Below are positions 45,635 to 54,561 of a DNA stretch of 64,000 nucleotides, in pieces (positions within the stretch are counted from its first letter, which is position 1; each line of letters opens with the position of its first letter). The notes beneath the pieces were generated by a model that had not been told where the DNA came from, did not search any database, and saw only the letters and a program-made list of their open reading frames with translations. This DNA is from Halegenticoccus soli (GTDB lineage: Archaea; Halobacteriota; Halobacteria; Halobacteriales; Haloferacaceae). Position numbers and translations under genes: made by a program. Where the stretch lies: NCBI RefSeq assembly GCF_002844195.1, contig NZ_PEND01000003.1:62001-126000 (forward strand), given 5' to 3'.

Positions 45635-47044
45635 CTACTCTCCCTCCAGGAACGCTGCGGCGCTTTCGGCGGCAATTTTCCCGTATACGGCGCCGTTGGA
45701 GAGACCGGTCCCGCCGGGATAGTTGTCGAAGAACAGTCCGCCGACGGTGTTACCCGCCACGTAGAGCCCGGAGATAGGTCGGCCGACGGTGTCGAGCGCG
45801 CGGGCGTCCGTGTCGGATGCAACGCCGCCGAAACCGAACGTGATTCCGCCGGTGACGCTGTAGCCGTGGAACGGCGGCTCGTCGATGGGCAGCGCCCAGT
45901 TCGTCTTCTCGACGTCCAGCCCCTCCGTGCAGTTTCCGTCGAGAGCGTCGGGATCGAACTCGCCGGGGGTGCACGCAGCGTTGAACTCCCTGACCGTCTT
46001 GGCTCCGGCGACCGGCTTCTCGCATCCGAGCTCTTCCAGCACCGCGTCGACTGTCTCGCCGACGACAGGATCTGATGGCCCGGTGGCTCGCACGTACCGC
46101 TTCAACGGCTCGTCGACGACGATGTACGCTGTGTGGCCGGGCTGTTCGAAGATGCGTCGGCCGAGCTTCGCGTACGTGTGAGCGCGGGCGTCCTCTCCTT
46201 CGTCGAAGAAGCGCTCGCCCTCGTTGTTGAGGATGACGCCGTACTGGTAACCGTCGACGCGGTTCGCGCCCCCCTCGACGTCCGGCGACGCGCTGTCGAT
46301 GAGCGCCATGTGTGCGCCGCCCCACTGACCGACCGCGTCGGCACCGATGTCGATGAGCATGTCGATGGCTTCCCCGGTGTTGTATCGGCTTCCGCGGACT
46401 TTCATTGCGTCGTAGTCGGATCCGTAGTAGCGGGTCCGCTTTTCCTCGCTCGACTCATAGCCGCCGGCGCCGACGACGACGGCGTGGGCTGCGAACTCCA
46501 CGAATCCGTCGTCGGTTCGAGCGCGGACGCCGGCGACCTCACCCCGTTCGTCGAGCGCGAGTTCGCGAGCTTCTGTCCGGTAATAGAACGTCGCACCGTC
46601 CGCTTCGGCCGCCTCGACCAGCGTCGAGACGAGTTCTTCCCCCTCGAAGAAGGTTCGCGAGACGGTGTAACCGACGTTGAGCGGCTCCATGTCCCACGAG
46701 ACGCCGCGGTCCGTGAGCCACTCGACGGTTGGACCCGCGTTGTCCACGAGCGTCCGAGCGATGTCGGGATCGGCTCGGCCGTTCGTCTGTTTTATGATGT
46801 CGTCGTAGAAATCGTCCGGCGAGTAATCGTCGATTGCAAACTCGTAGCCGTACTGTCCGATGTCGGTGTCGGTCGACGGGACGCGGAACGACTCGCTGAA
46901 GCGGGTGTGTCCGCCACGGTGTTCTTGCGGCGCCTTCTCTAGGACGCCAACGTCGTATCCGAGTTCGACCGCGCGGTTCGCGGCGGAAAGCCCGGCGATG
47001 CCACACCCCACTACAATAACGTCATGATCGCTAATGACATTCAT
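45635..47044 (-). CDS. tcuA: FAD-dependent tricarballylate dehydrogenase-like flavoprotein
   Basis: Flavoprotein of 469 residues in the fumarate-reductase/succinate-dehydrogenase flavoprotein superfamily, closest in my reading to TcuA of Salmonella, which oxidises tricarballylate to cis-aconitate. Dinucleotide motif VVGCGIAGLSAANRAVELG at the N-terminus, then the TcuA-like RGGHTRFSESFR, the GITFGFGGV segment and GLYVAGNTVGG at the end. The electron-transfer partner TcuB is not present in the window. It shares an upstream region with the divergent M29-like gene and is first of a unit with PrpF. The symbol is by similarity and unproven. Confidence 0.8.
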   Translation of the reverse strand: MNVISDHDVIVVGCGIAGLSAANRAVELGYDVGVLEKAPQEHRGGHTRFSESFRVPSTDTDIGQYGYEFAIDDYSPDDFYDDIIKQTNGRADPDIARTLVDNAGPTVEWLTDRGVSWDMEPLNVGYTVSRTFFEGEELVSTLVEAAEADGATFYYRTEARELALDERGEVAGVRARTDDGFVEFAAHAVVVGAGGYESSEEKRTRYYGSDYDAMKVRGSRYNTGEAIDMLIDIGADAVGQWGGAHMALIDSASPDVEGGANRVDGYQYGVILNNEGERFFDEGEDARAHTYAKLGRRIFEQPGHTAYIVVDEPLKRYVRATGPSDPVVGETVDAVLEELGCEKPVAGAKTVREFNAACTPGEFDPDALDGNCTEGLDVEKTNWALPIDEPPFHGYSVTGGITFGFGGVASDTDARALDTVGRPISGLYVAGNTVGGLFFDNYPGGTGLSNGAVYGKIAAESAAAFLEGE

Positions 47045-47068
47045 CGTCCGTCTTCATCGGGGTAATGC

Positions 47069-47076
47069 GTATAGAT
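47069..47076 (-). promoter_or_regulatory. TATA box of the TcuA-like gene
   Basis: Read on the minus strand, CTATACGC lies about 28 bases before the ATG at 47044, so transcription would begin almost at the start codon. Confidence 0.55.
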
Positions 47077-47201
47077 AGTAGTTTCGCCGGAGGCCGAATA
47101 TTGCGGTCCCTCCCGAGATACGGAATAGCGGCGCGGAGCGGACGAGGTTACCGTCTGTCGAAAGCTGGTCGCAGCGCGGCGTTCCCACCGAGGGGGAACC
47201 A

Positions 47202-47209
47202 CTATATAC
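47202..47209 (+). promoter_or_regulatory. TATA box of M29/NicX-like copy 2
   Basis: CTATATAC lies 29 bases before the ATG at 47234, the usual archaeal distance with a leaderless or nearly leaderless message. Together with the divergent box at 47069, it defines a compact intergenic control region. Confidence 0.6.
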
Positions 47210-47233
47210 CAGTACTCGAAATCATCGCCCGCT

Positions 47234-48211
47234 ATGAACTCCGTCCAGGAGATGAAAGGTGCGAGTATTGTCGTCGAAACCTGTGCCGCCGTCGAACCGG
47301 GGGAGGACGTGCTGGTGGTCTCCGACTGGGAAGTCGCGGGCATCGCCGAGCGCGTCGCCGCCGCCGCCAACGAGCGCGACGCCAACGTGTCTATGACGCT
47401 CATGGACCCCCGCGAGTACGATGGCAACGAACCGGAGGCGACGGTCGCCGCCGCAATGCTCGAAGCCGACGTGATTATCACTCCCGTTCACCGCTCTATC
47501 ACCCATTCGAGTGCCGTCGCGAGAGCGAAGGACGCCGGCGCGCGCGTCGTCAGTATGGTGAAGTTCACCAGAGAGCAACTGATTACGGGCGGGCTCTACG
47601 CCGACTACAAGGGGATGCGACCGAACTGCGAGGCGATGGCGGAGAGGTTCACGGAGGCGAGCGAGGCGCGCATCACCTCGCCACAGGGCACCGACGTCAC
47701 CGTCGGCCTCGAGGGACGGCCGGGCAACGCTCACCCCGGAATCGCGGACGAACCGGGCGAGTTCACCGCACTCGTTCACATCGAATCGAACATCGCCCCG
47801 GTCGAAGGGACGACCGAAGGAACGGTCGTTTTTGACGGCGCGATTCCGAATCTCGACATCGGCGTTCTCGAGACGCCGGTGACGATGGAGATCGAAGACG
47901 GCGCGGTCACATCCGTCGACGGGGGACGCGAGGCCGAACGTATCGCGAGCGTGTGGGCCGAACACGACGACCCCGCCGTCTACAACATCGCCCAGCTCGC
48001 CGTCGGGATGAATCCCGAGTGCCGGGAGTTCAACGGCTGGTTCTCGAACGACCACGGTCGGTACGGCAACGTTCACTTCGGCATCGGAACGAGTAGCAAT
48101 CTGGGCGGCACCACGCGTGCGCCGGTTCACTTCGATGCGATGATGGCCGAACCGACCCTCGAACTCGACGGCGAAGCTGTCCTTGAGGACGGAGAATTCA
48201 CTTTCTTCTGA
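47234..48211 (+). CDS. M29-type aminopeptidase / NicX-like metalloenzyme, copy 2
   Basis: Second COG2309 paralogue, 325 residues. By homology the candidate ligands are Glu176 (DEPGEFTAL), His281 (NVHFGIGTSS), His299 and Asp301 (VHFDAMM), but the position equivalent to Glu255 of copy 1 is Gln254 (NIAQLAVGMN). NicX has His there. The ligand set thus differs from a standard M29 aminopeptidase, so the two copies may have different chemistry. It precedes the TctC gene by 103 bases, and the TctC gene has its own TATA box. Confidence 0.8.
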   Translation: MNSVQEMKGASIVVETCAAVEPGEDVLVVSDWEVAGIAERVAAAANERDANVSMTLMDPREYDGNEPEATVAAAMLEADVIITPVHRSITHSSAVARAKDAGARVVSMVKFTREQLITGGLYADYKGMRPNCEAMAERFTEASEARITSPQGTDVTVGLEGRPGNAHPGIADEPGEFTALVHIESNIAPVEGTTEGTVVFDGAIPNLDIGVLETPVTMEIEDGAVTSVDGGREAERIASVWAEHDDPAVYNIAQLAVGMNPECREFNGWFSNDHGRYGNVHFGIGTSSNLGGTTRAPVHFDAMMAEPTLELDGEAVLEDGEFTFF

Positions 48212-48281
48212 GTTACTTTCCGTTTCATTCCTCTCCGTATCGTCCGATAGCGTCCGACTCCTCGCGCTATCGTGCAAAAAA

Positions 48282-48290
48282 CTTATATAT
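48282..48290 (+). promoter_or_regulatory. TATA box of the TctC gene
   Basis: CTTATATAT is followed 25 bases later by the ATG at 48315, giving a very short leader. The preceding AAAAAA could serve as BRE. It separates the TctCBA transporter genes from the gene before it. Confidence 0.7.
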
Positions 48291-48314
48291 AGACGAACTA
48301 AGTGCAAACTTGCC

Positions 48315-49391
48315 ATGTCAGATGAGGACAACGGACAGTCCGTGAACCGTCGGACATTCCTGAAGTACTCCGGCGCGGCCTCGGCGGCCTCGATGGCCGG
48401 GTTGGCCGGATGTTCAGGTGAAGCGAACGACAACTCGGGTTCGGGCGGCGGCTCGGGATCGAACAACAACTCCGGCTCCGGGTACCCGTCAGGTGACCTC
48501 CGGTACATCGTCCCGTTCTCCGAGGGCGGCGGCACCGACACCTACGCCCGCCAGGTGATTCCCATGATGGCCGAGGAGCTCGGCGTGAACATCGCCATCG
48601 AGAACATTCCGGGAGCGGCGTCGCTCCGCGGCACAGGGAAACTCTACATTTCGAAGCCGGACGGCTCGACTTTCGGAGGGTTCAACCCACCGTCGACGCC
48701 GGTCTCGGCGATGGTGAACCCCCCGGATTACGACCTTCGGAAGCTCGTGGGCGTGGGAGCGTACGCTCGCACACCGTTCGTGATCGTCGCTAACCCGGAA
48801 CACGAGATCGAAGACATGTCAGACCTCGTCGAGCGGTACCAGTCGGGCGAGCTGACGACGTTCGCCGGAAAAGAGCGCGGCGGCGTCGACCACGTGCTCG
48901 CTCTCTTGATGAAGGGGAACGACGAGTACGGGTTATCCTGGGAGCAGTACGTCGGCTATGACGGGTCCGGTCCAGCCGTTCAGGCGGTCGTCTCGAACGA
49001 GGTACCGGTCTCTATCAGCACCGACACCGCCGCGGCCGCTGCGGTGGAGGACGGGCGAATCAACACGGTTACGTGCCTGTCGAGTGAGGGAACCTCCGTC
49101 TTCCCCGAGCTCCAGTCGGTCGCGGACGAGGGCTTCCCGAACATCGACTACCTCGGCCAGCTCCGTCGCTGTATGTTCCTGCCGCCTGAGACTCCGGACG
49201 ACGTGGTCCAGACGCTCACCGGCGCGCTGGAGACCGCACTCCAGACGGAGAAAGTCCAGACGTGGTCCGAGAACACTGGCAACGTCATCGAGTACGGTCC
49301 GCCGGAGGCCGCCGAGTCCGCCGTCGCAGATGCGTTCGAACAGATCCCCGAGAACGTCGATCTCGAAGAGGTCCGCGAAGCCGCAAACTGA
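48315..49391 (+). CDS. tctC: Tripartite tricarboxylate transporter binding lipoprotein TctC
   Basis: Exported binding protein of 358 residues. Tat signal (NRRTFLKYSGAASAASMAG), lipobox LAGC and a Ser/Gly/Asn-rich linker. The mature protein starts with LRYIVPFSEGGGTDTYARQV, the TctC/BugT consensus, and ends in the family C-terminus. It captures a carboxylate outside the cell and delivers it to TctA/TctB. The start is set by the signal peptide and TATA box. It heads the TctCBA unit. Confidence 0.93.
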   Translation: MSDEDNGQSVNRRTFLKYSGAASAASMAGLAGCSGEANDNSGSGGGSGSNNNSGSGYPSGDLRYIVPFSEGGGTDTYARQVIPMMAEELGVNIAIENIPGAASLRGTGKLYISKPDGSTFGGFNPPSTPVSAMVNPPDYDLRKLVGVGAYARTPFVIVANPEHEIEDMSDLVERYQSGELTTFAGKERGGVDHVLALLMKGNDEYGLSWEQYVGYDGSGPAVQAVVSNEVPVSISTDTAAAAAVEDGRINTVTCLSSEGTSVFPELQSVADEGFPNIDYLGQLRRCMFLPPETPDDVVQTLTGALETALQTEKVQTWSENTGNVIEYGPPEAAESAVADAFEQIPENVDLEEVREAAN

Positions 49392-49454
49392 TCGCAGCTC
49401 TTCGGCTGTCTCCCCGCAGGATTTATCACGGCTCACTTAGTGGTTGTTATCCAC

Positions 49455-50087
49455 ATGGCAAATGAACGCAAAGCACGTACGGACTCAACGGTCTTCGGAG
49501 AGTGGTACCGGCGGCTCACGACGGAGGTAATCGACCAGGAGACCGTGTTGATACTTGTTATGGCCGCAACCTCGGGGTACATGCTCTGGGGGACGACGCA
49601 GTTCGATATACAGAGCGCCGCACGGTTCCCTCGCCTCACCGCCAGCGTTGTTCTCGTCGGATCCGTCCTCCTTCTTGTTCGCGACTTCCTCCCTGAACCG
49701 CTCCGAAATCCCCTCGTTGCGTCCGGCGGGATGTTCGAGGCCGACGAGGAGTTCGCGGAACGTCAGGAGATCGTCGAGAGCGTGCGAGAAGCCGGAACGT
49801 CGGCCGACGAGCGCGCGATCTCGACGGTTGGACGACCCGTTCACGACTCGCTGTTCACCTCGCTGTCCGTCATCGCGTACGCGATTTTGGGGTACTCCGT
49901 GGGCCTGCTCTGGGCGACGCCGCTGTTCGTCGTCGCCTACGGCGTCTGGTTCCGTCTTCGTCCGCTTTACACGGCGCTTCTCGCCGCAATCGCCTTCGGG
50001 ATCGCGTACAGTTTCATGATCGTGCTGAACGTTCCGATGGACGGCGGCGCGTTCCTGCTCACGGAGGGGGTCTCATGGCTACCGTGA
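49455..50087 (+). CDS. tctB: Tripartite tricarboxylate transporter small membrane subunit TctB
   Basis: Small membrane subunit of 210 residues with about four helices and an acidic loop between the first and second pair. ATG at 49455 (MANERKARTDS). Its order before the large TctA subunit and after TctC is the usual one. The stop of TctB overlaps the TctA start by 13 bases, so their translation is linked. Confidence 0.85.
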   Translation: MANERKARTDSTVFGEWYRRLTTEVIDQETVLILVMAATSGYMLWGTTQFDIQSAARFPRLTASVVLVGSVLLLVRDFLPEPLRNPLVASGGMFEADEEFAERQEIVESVREAGTSADERAISTVGRPVHDSLFTSLSVIAYAILGYSVGLLWATPLFVVAYGVWFRLRPLYTALLAAIAFGIAYSFMIVLNVPMDGGAFLLTEGVSWLP

Positions 50088-51565
50088 GCGCTCTCGCCGA
50101 GGCGGCCCAGACGCTTTTTACGTGGCCGACCCCGATGTGGATCGCCATCGGGCTCGTCCTCGGGATGATCGCGGGGGCGCTGCCCGGCGTCGGCTCCTCG
50201 CTCGGGATGGCCATCATCCTCCCGCTCACGCTCCCACTCGGGCCGGTGAACGCCATCGTCCTCCTCGTGAGCATGTACAGCGGGGCGATGTACGGCGGAA
50301 GCATCGCCGCAATCCTCGTGAACGTTCCAGGCACTGGGGCGGCCGCCGCAACGACGTTCGACGGCTACCCGATGTCGAAGCAGGGACGAGCGGTCGACGC
50401 GCTGTCGATATCGGCGACGTCGTCGTCCCTCGGCGGCCTGTTGACCGTCCTCACCCTCATTCTCATTTCGCCCATCCTCATCGAAGTGGTTCTCCTGTTC
50501 GGGACCCCCGAGTACTTCCTCATGGCTGTCCTCGGCCTCTCTATGATAGGGGTCGTTGCCCACGGTTCCGCCGTGAAGGCGCTCGTTGCGGGCGCCTTCG
50601 GGATGCTCCTGACCGCCATCGGAATTGCCCCGAACTCACCCGAGTTGCGGTACACATTCGGCTCGCTTAGCCTCTACGACGGGATCGACTTCATCGCCGC
50701 CCTCATCGGGATGTTCGCGATCGCGGAGATGATAAAGCTCTCCGCCCAGCGCGGCGGGATCGCGGCCGAAGGCATCGAACTCACGGGAAACGTCGTTACC
50801 GGCGTCAAGGAAGCGCTCAGTCACCCGGTGACGCTCGTCAAATCCAGCTTCATCGGGATGTTCATCGGGGCGGTTCCCGGTTCCGGCGCGACGGTTTCCA
50901 ACTTCCTTTCGTACGGCGAGGCCATGCGGAGTTCGAACGCCCCCGAACGGTTCGGTAACGGCGAGCCGCTCGGCGTGATCGCCTCCGAGGCGTCTAACAA
51001 CGGCACCATCGGCGGATCGCTCATTCCCACGATCTCCTTCGGCATTCCCGGGAGCGGCTCGACGGCGGTTCTCCTCGGGGGGCTCCTCATGCACGGCCTC
51101 CGCCCAGGTCCGCAACTGTTTGAAACCGAACTGGCGACGACATACACGTTCCTGCTCGCCCTCCTCGTCGGCAACGTGTTCATCTTCCTCGTCGGCGTCT
51201 TCCTCGTGACGAAGCTCGGCGGTCTCACGCAGATCGACACCCACTACATCGTTCCGACGATCGTCGTCCTCTCGATGGTCGGTGGGTACACGCTCAGAAC
51301 GAACTGGATCGATGTCGCGACGGTCGTCAGTCTCGGCATTCTCGGCTATCTGATGGTCAAGTACAACTACTCGATCATCGCGTTCGTCCTGGGAGTCGTG
51401 CTCGGGCCGATCGCCGAGGAGAACCTCATTCGATCGCTCCAGTTGTCCGGCGGGTCCTACTCGATATTCGTCACGGAGCCCCTTTCGCTGCTGATCGTCA
51501 TCCTCATCCTGGTCGTCCTCTTCGGCCCGGCGGTGAAGGAACAGCTCGAACGCCGGCTGACCTGA
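50075..51565 (+). CDS. tctA: Tripartite tricarboxylate transporter large permease TctA
   Basis: Large membrane subunit of 496 residues, about 12 helices, with the TctA consensus GALPGVGSSLGMAIILPLT near the N-terminus and FIGMFIGAVPGSGATVSNF and SFGIPGSGSTAVLLGGL later. These two Gly-Pro-Gly-Ser loops are characteristic. Secondary carrier driven by H+ or Na+ for citrate-like, tricarballylate-like or aromatic acids. It completes the TctCBA system. Confidence 0.95.
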   Translation: MATVSALAEAAQTLFTWPTPMWIAIGLVLGMIAGALPGVGSSLGMAIILPLTLPLGPVNAIVLLVSMYSGAMYGGSIAAILVNVPGTGAAAATTFDGYPMSKQGRAVDALSISATSSSLGGLLTVLTLILISPILIEVVLLFGTPEYFLMAVLGLSMIGVVAHGSAVKALVAGAFGMLLTAIGIAPNSPELRYTFGSLSLYDGIDFIAALIGMFAIAEMIKLSAQRGGIAAEGIELTGNVVTGVKEALSHPVTLVKSSFIGMFIGAVPGSGATVSNFLSYGEAMRSSNAPERFGNGEPLGVIASEASNNGTIGGSLIPTISFGIPGSGSTAVLLGGLLMHGLRPGPQLFETELATTYTFLLALLVGNVFIFLVGVFLVTKLGGLTQIDTHYIVPTIVVLSMVGGYTLRTNWIDVATVVSLGILGYLMVKYNYSIIAFVLGVVLGPIAEENLIRSLQLSGGSYSIFVTEPLSLLIVILILVVLFGPAVKEQLERRLT

Positions 51566-51623
51566 CTCCGTCGCCTTACCGTCTCGACAAGCCTTTTAAC
51601 GCTGGTCGGTGTGTGACGCGTCA

Positions 51624-53084
51624 ATGACCGACGACCCCGACCTGGACGGTGAGTCTCGCCCCGGTTGGCTGCAGGACGCAGTCGCGTGGGGCGGTCTCCT
51701 CACCGCGAGTGCGGCGATACTGTGGTGCATAGCGTCTCCGCCGCCACCGGGACTCACACCATCGATGCAGGGTGTCTTTGCGGTGTTCGTGTTCTCGCTG
51801 CTTCTCTGGCTGACGAAGGCCGTCCCGTACGTCGTCTCGAGCACGCTGAGCGTCACCCTCCTCTTCGCGCTCGGCGCCGTCGAGACGTTTCGAGCGGCGG
51901 CCATCGGGTTCGCTTCGACGCTCGTGTTCTTCCTGTTTCTCCTGCTCCTGCTCGGTCAAACTATCGCAAAGGTGAATCTCGACGTCTGGTTCGCCTCCAA
52001 ACTCCTGTCAGCGGGCGACCGCTCGCCGCGGCCCCTCAGGTCGCTCTCGATGAACCTGCTCGCGCTCTCGTTCGTCATGCCGTCCGCAGTCGCGCGCGCG
52101 GTGACGTTCATCCCGGTCGTCCGAAAACTCTCCGAGGCGTACGGCGTCGGCCACGGGAGCGACTTCGAACGATCGTCGTTTCTAATTCTCGGACACGTCA
52201 ATCCGATCGCGTCGATGGCGCTCATGACGGGCGGCGGGATGGCGATCATCACCTCCGAACTCGTCCAGGCAGAGATTCGCCCGATAACGTGGGTCGAGTG
52301 GGCCGTCCTGATGATTCCGCCGGTTGTGGTTCTTTACGTCCTGTCCGCGCTGACCGCAGAGCGGTTCTACGGCGCACTCTCGGAACTCGACGCGTCGGCG
52401 GCGCGCGCAAACGGGGGTATTTCGACCCCGGCGGAAACGTTCGACGCGGCGCCGACGGACTCGTTCACGGACGAACAGCGCATCGTCGCCGGCGTCATGG
52501 TCGGAGCCGTCCTCCTCTGGGTGATCGGGTCCTTCGTCGGCGTGCCGACCATCGTCCCCGCTGCACTCGCGGTCGGGGTGCTAGCGCTTCCCGGCGTCGG
52601 CGTCATCTCCCGCGAGGACATCGCGAACGTCAGTTGGGGGATTCTCTTCGTCATCGGGACCATGTTCTCCATCCTCGAAGCAATGGATGCGACGGGCACG
52701 CTCTCCTACATCGTCGATACGATAACCGGCGCGATTCCGTTTACGTCGCTCGCCTACGGGGAGACTGTCGCAACGCTCCTCGCGCTCGCGGTCCTCATCC
52801 GAGTGTTCTTCTCGACCGCTTCGGCCGCCATCATCGTCGTCCTCCCCATCCTGCTCAGCTTCGGAGAGGCACTGGGGGTAAACCGGCTCTATCTCGCCCT
52901 CTCGGTTCTCATCATCGTCGGCTCTACGACCTTTCTTCCATTCAATACGACCTCCGTCCTCCTCTCGTTCGACCGCGGCCCGCTGTCTAACTGGGACGTC
53001 TTCGCATTTGGACTCGTGACTATGTGTTACGGGGCGCTGGTGATCGCCGTTTCGTGGCTGGTCTACTGGCCGCTGGTCGCCTGA
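51624..53084 (+). CDS. SLC13/DASS-family anion carrier
   Basis: Sodium-coupled-type di-/tricarboxylate or sulfate carrier of 486 residues with 11-12 helices. Landmarks include LTKAVPYVVSSTLSVTLLF, LSFVMPSAVARAVTFIPVV, LILGHVNPIASMALMTGG, a soluble loop between helices 6 and 7, and SVLIIVGSTTFLPFNTTSVLL with the SNT-type (NTT here) carboxylate-binding motif. It follows the TctCBA genes by 58 bases and has a T-rich element before the ATG at 51624. A second route for organic acids or for product export is likely. Confidence 0.88.
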   Translation: MTDDPDLDGESRPGWLQDAVAWGGLLTASAAILWCIASPPPPGLTPSMQGVFAVFVFSLLLWLTKAVPYVVSSTLSVTLLFALGAVETFRAAAIGFASTLVFFLFLLLLLGQTIAKVNLDVWFASKLLSAGDRSPRPLRSLSMNLLALSFVMPSAVARAVTFIPVVRKLSEAYGVGHGSDFERSSFLILGHVNPIASMALMTGGGMAIITSELVQAEIRPITWVEWAVLMIPPVVVLYVLSALTAERFYGALSELDASAARANGGISTPAETFDAAPTDSFTDEQRIVAGVMVGAVLLWVIGSFVGVPTIVPAALAVGVLALPGVGVISREDIANVSWGILFVIGTMFSILEAMDATGTLSYIVDTITGAIPFTSLAYGETVATLLALAVLIRVFFSTASAAIIVVLPILLSFGEALGVNRLYLALSVLIIVGSTTFLPFNTTSVLLSFDRGPLSNWDVFAFGLVTMCYGALVIAVSWLVYWPLVA

Positions 53085-53130
53085 ACGGTCGTCCATAGGC
53101 TTATTAGGCAGTGGTTCGTGTCCGTTGACG

Positions 53131-53565
53131 ATGCCTATCGTCGTCGCAGTCGATCGGTCCGGACCGAAGACCGCGCTCATCGAAGAAGGACAAAAACTCG
53201 CCGCCGCCTTCGGCGACGAACTCCGCGTGGTCCACTCGATGGATCGCAAGGCGTTCCAAGCGTTAGAGGAGGACAGTGTCGAGCAGACCGGACGGACCGT
53301 CGACCTCGACGACGTCAGGGAGCTGGCTCGCGAAATCGCTGCAGACGCCATCGACACCGCGGACGTTGAGGCTACGCCTGTTGGCCTCGTCGGCGATCCG
53401 GCCGATGCCGTGGTCACGTACGCCCGGAACGAGAGCGCCCGATACGTCGTCGTCGGCGGTCGCCAGCGTTCGCCGGTGGGGAAGGCCCTGTTCGGTAGCG
53501 TCACCCAGTCCGTTCTCCTGCGGTCCGACTGCCCTGTCGTCGCCGTCTTGAACGAAGGCACATGA
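53131..53565 (+). CDS. Universal stress protein (UspA family)
   Basis: Usp domain of 144 residues starting MPIVVAVDRSG, with VVGGRQRSPVGKALFGSVTQ as the ATP-binding loop. The stop overlaps the ATG of the 2-hydroxyacid dehydrogenase gene (ATGA), so they form a unit. A TTG six bases upstream could also be a start. Usp proteins are often coupled to transporters in haloarchaea, and here the SLC13 carrier precedes it. Confidence 0.9.
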   Translation: MPIVVAVDRSGPKTALIEEGQKLAAAFGDELRVVHSMDRKAFQALEEDSVEQTGRTVDLDDVRELAREIAADAIDTADVEATPVGLVGDPADAVVTYARNESARYVVVGGRQRSPVGKALFGSVTQSVLLRSDCPVVAVLNEGT

Positions 53566-54556
53566 CGTCGCTCCCCCGAGCCCTCGTCGATCAGGACATC
53601 CAGCCTGCTGAACGCCTCCGCGAGCGGTCGACGAATCGGTTCGATCTCACGTTCGGCGTCGACTCCACCGAGGAGGCGCTCATCGAGTCGCTTGAGGGGC
53701 AGTCGGTCCTCTTTACTACGTCCCGGCTTCCCGTCTCGGAGCGCGTGCTTCGACGAGCGTCGTCGCTCGAACTCGTCGCGAAGGTCGGAACCGGCCTCGA
53801 TAGCGTCGATCTCAGTGCGGCTGCCGACTTCGGCGTTGGCGTCATCTACACCCCCGGTTTCAACGCGCTGTCGGTCGCCGAGCACGCGTTGGCGCTTCTG
53901 TTGACCGTCAACCGCAACGTCGTCGCAGGACGTGACACGCTCCGCGCGGGCGGGTGGCGCGACACGATGCCGACGAGCCGACCCGTGACCGGTACCACCG
54001 TCGGGATCGTCGGGTTTGGCGACGTGGGACGCCGGTTCGCCGGTCTACTTACCGGCTTCAACGTCACGTCCTCGCGTACGATCCGTACGTCTACGAGATC
54101 GATACCGACGTCACTGGCGCAACGCTCGTCGAGTTCGACGAACTCCTCGTGTCTTCCGACGCCGTCGTCGTCACCGCGGAGCTCACCGACGAGACGTGCG
54201 GCATGATGGACGCCGCGGCGTTCGACCGCATGCGGTCGAACGCGACGCTCGTCAACACTGCCCGCGGCCCGATCGTCGACACCGCTGCGCTGGTGAACGC
54301 GCTCGACGATGGGCGAATCGCCGGTGCTGGACTCGACGTTTTCGAAACCGAACCGCTCCCCCCCGACTCGCCACTCCACGACCGCGAAAGCGTCGTCCTT
54401 ACGCCGCACATGGGCGCGTCGTCCGTCCGAGCGCGTGTTCGAATCATCGACACGCTCGTTGCCAGCGTCGCCGCCGCTCTCGAACGCCGCCCCGTCGACG
54501 ACCGATTCGTCGCCGTGCCGCCGGGGAGCCGACTCGGCCCGTCGCGGAACGATTGA
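53562..54556 (+). pseudogene. D-2-hydroxyacid dehydrogenase with frameshift
   Basis: The first part (MTSLPRALVDQDIQ through GIVGFGDVGRRFAGLLTGFNV) and the second part (HVLAYDPYVYEID through ETEPLPPDSPLH) are the two pieces of one D-isomer-specific 2-hydroxyacid dehydrogenase of about 330 residues. The join is at 54063-54065, where one base is missing and the frame changes. Both parts keep the family residues: the NAD motif GFGDVGRRFAG, Arg in NTARGPIVDT, Glu in the DVFETEP segment, and His in LTPHMGASS. Either the gene is broken or the base was lost in sequencing; the intact-looking halves leave both open. It starts inside the stop of the Usp gene. Confidence 0.85.
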
Positions 54557-54561
54557 CACCG

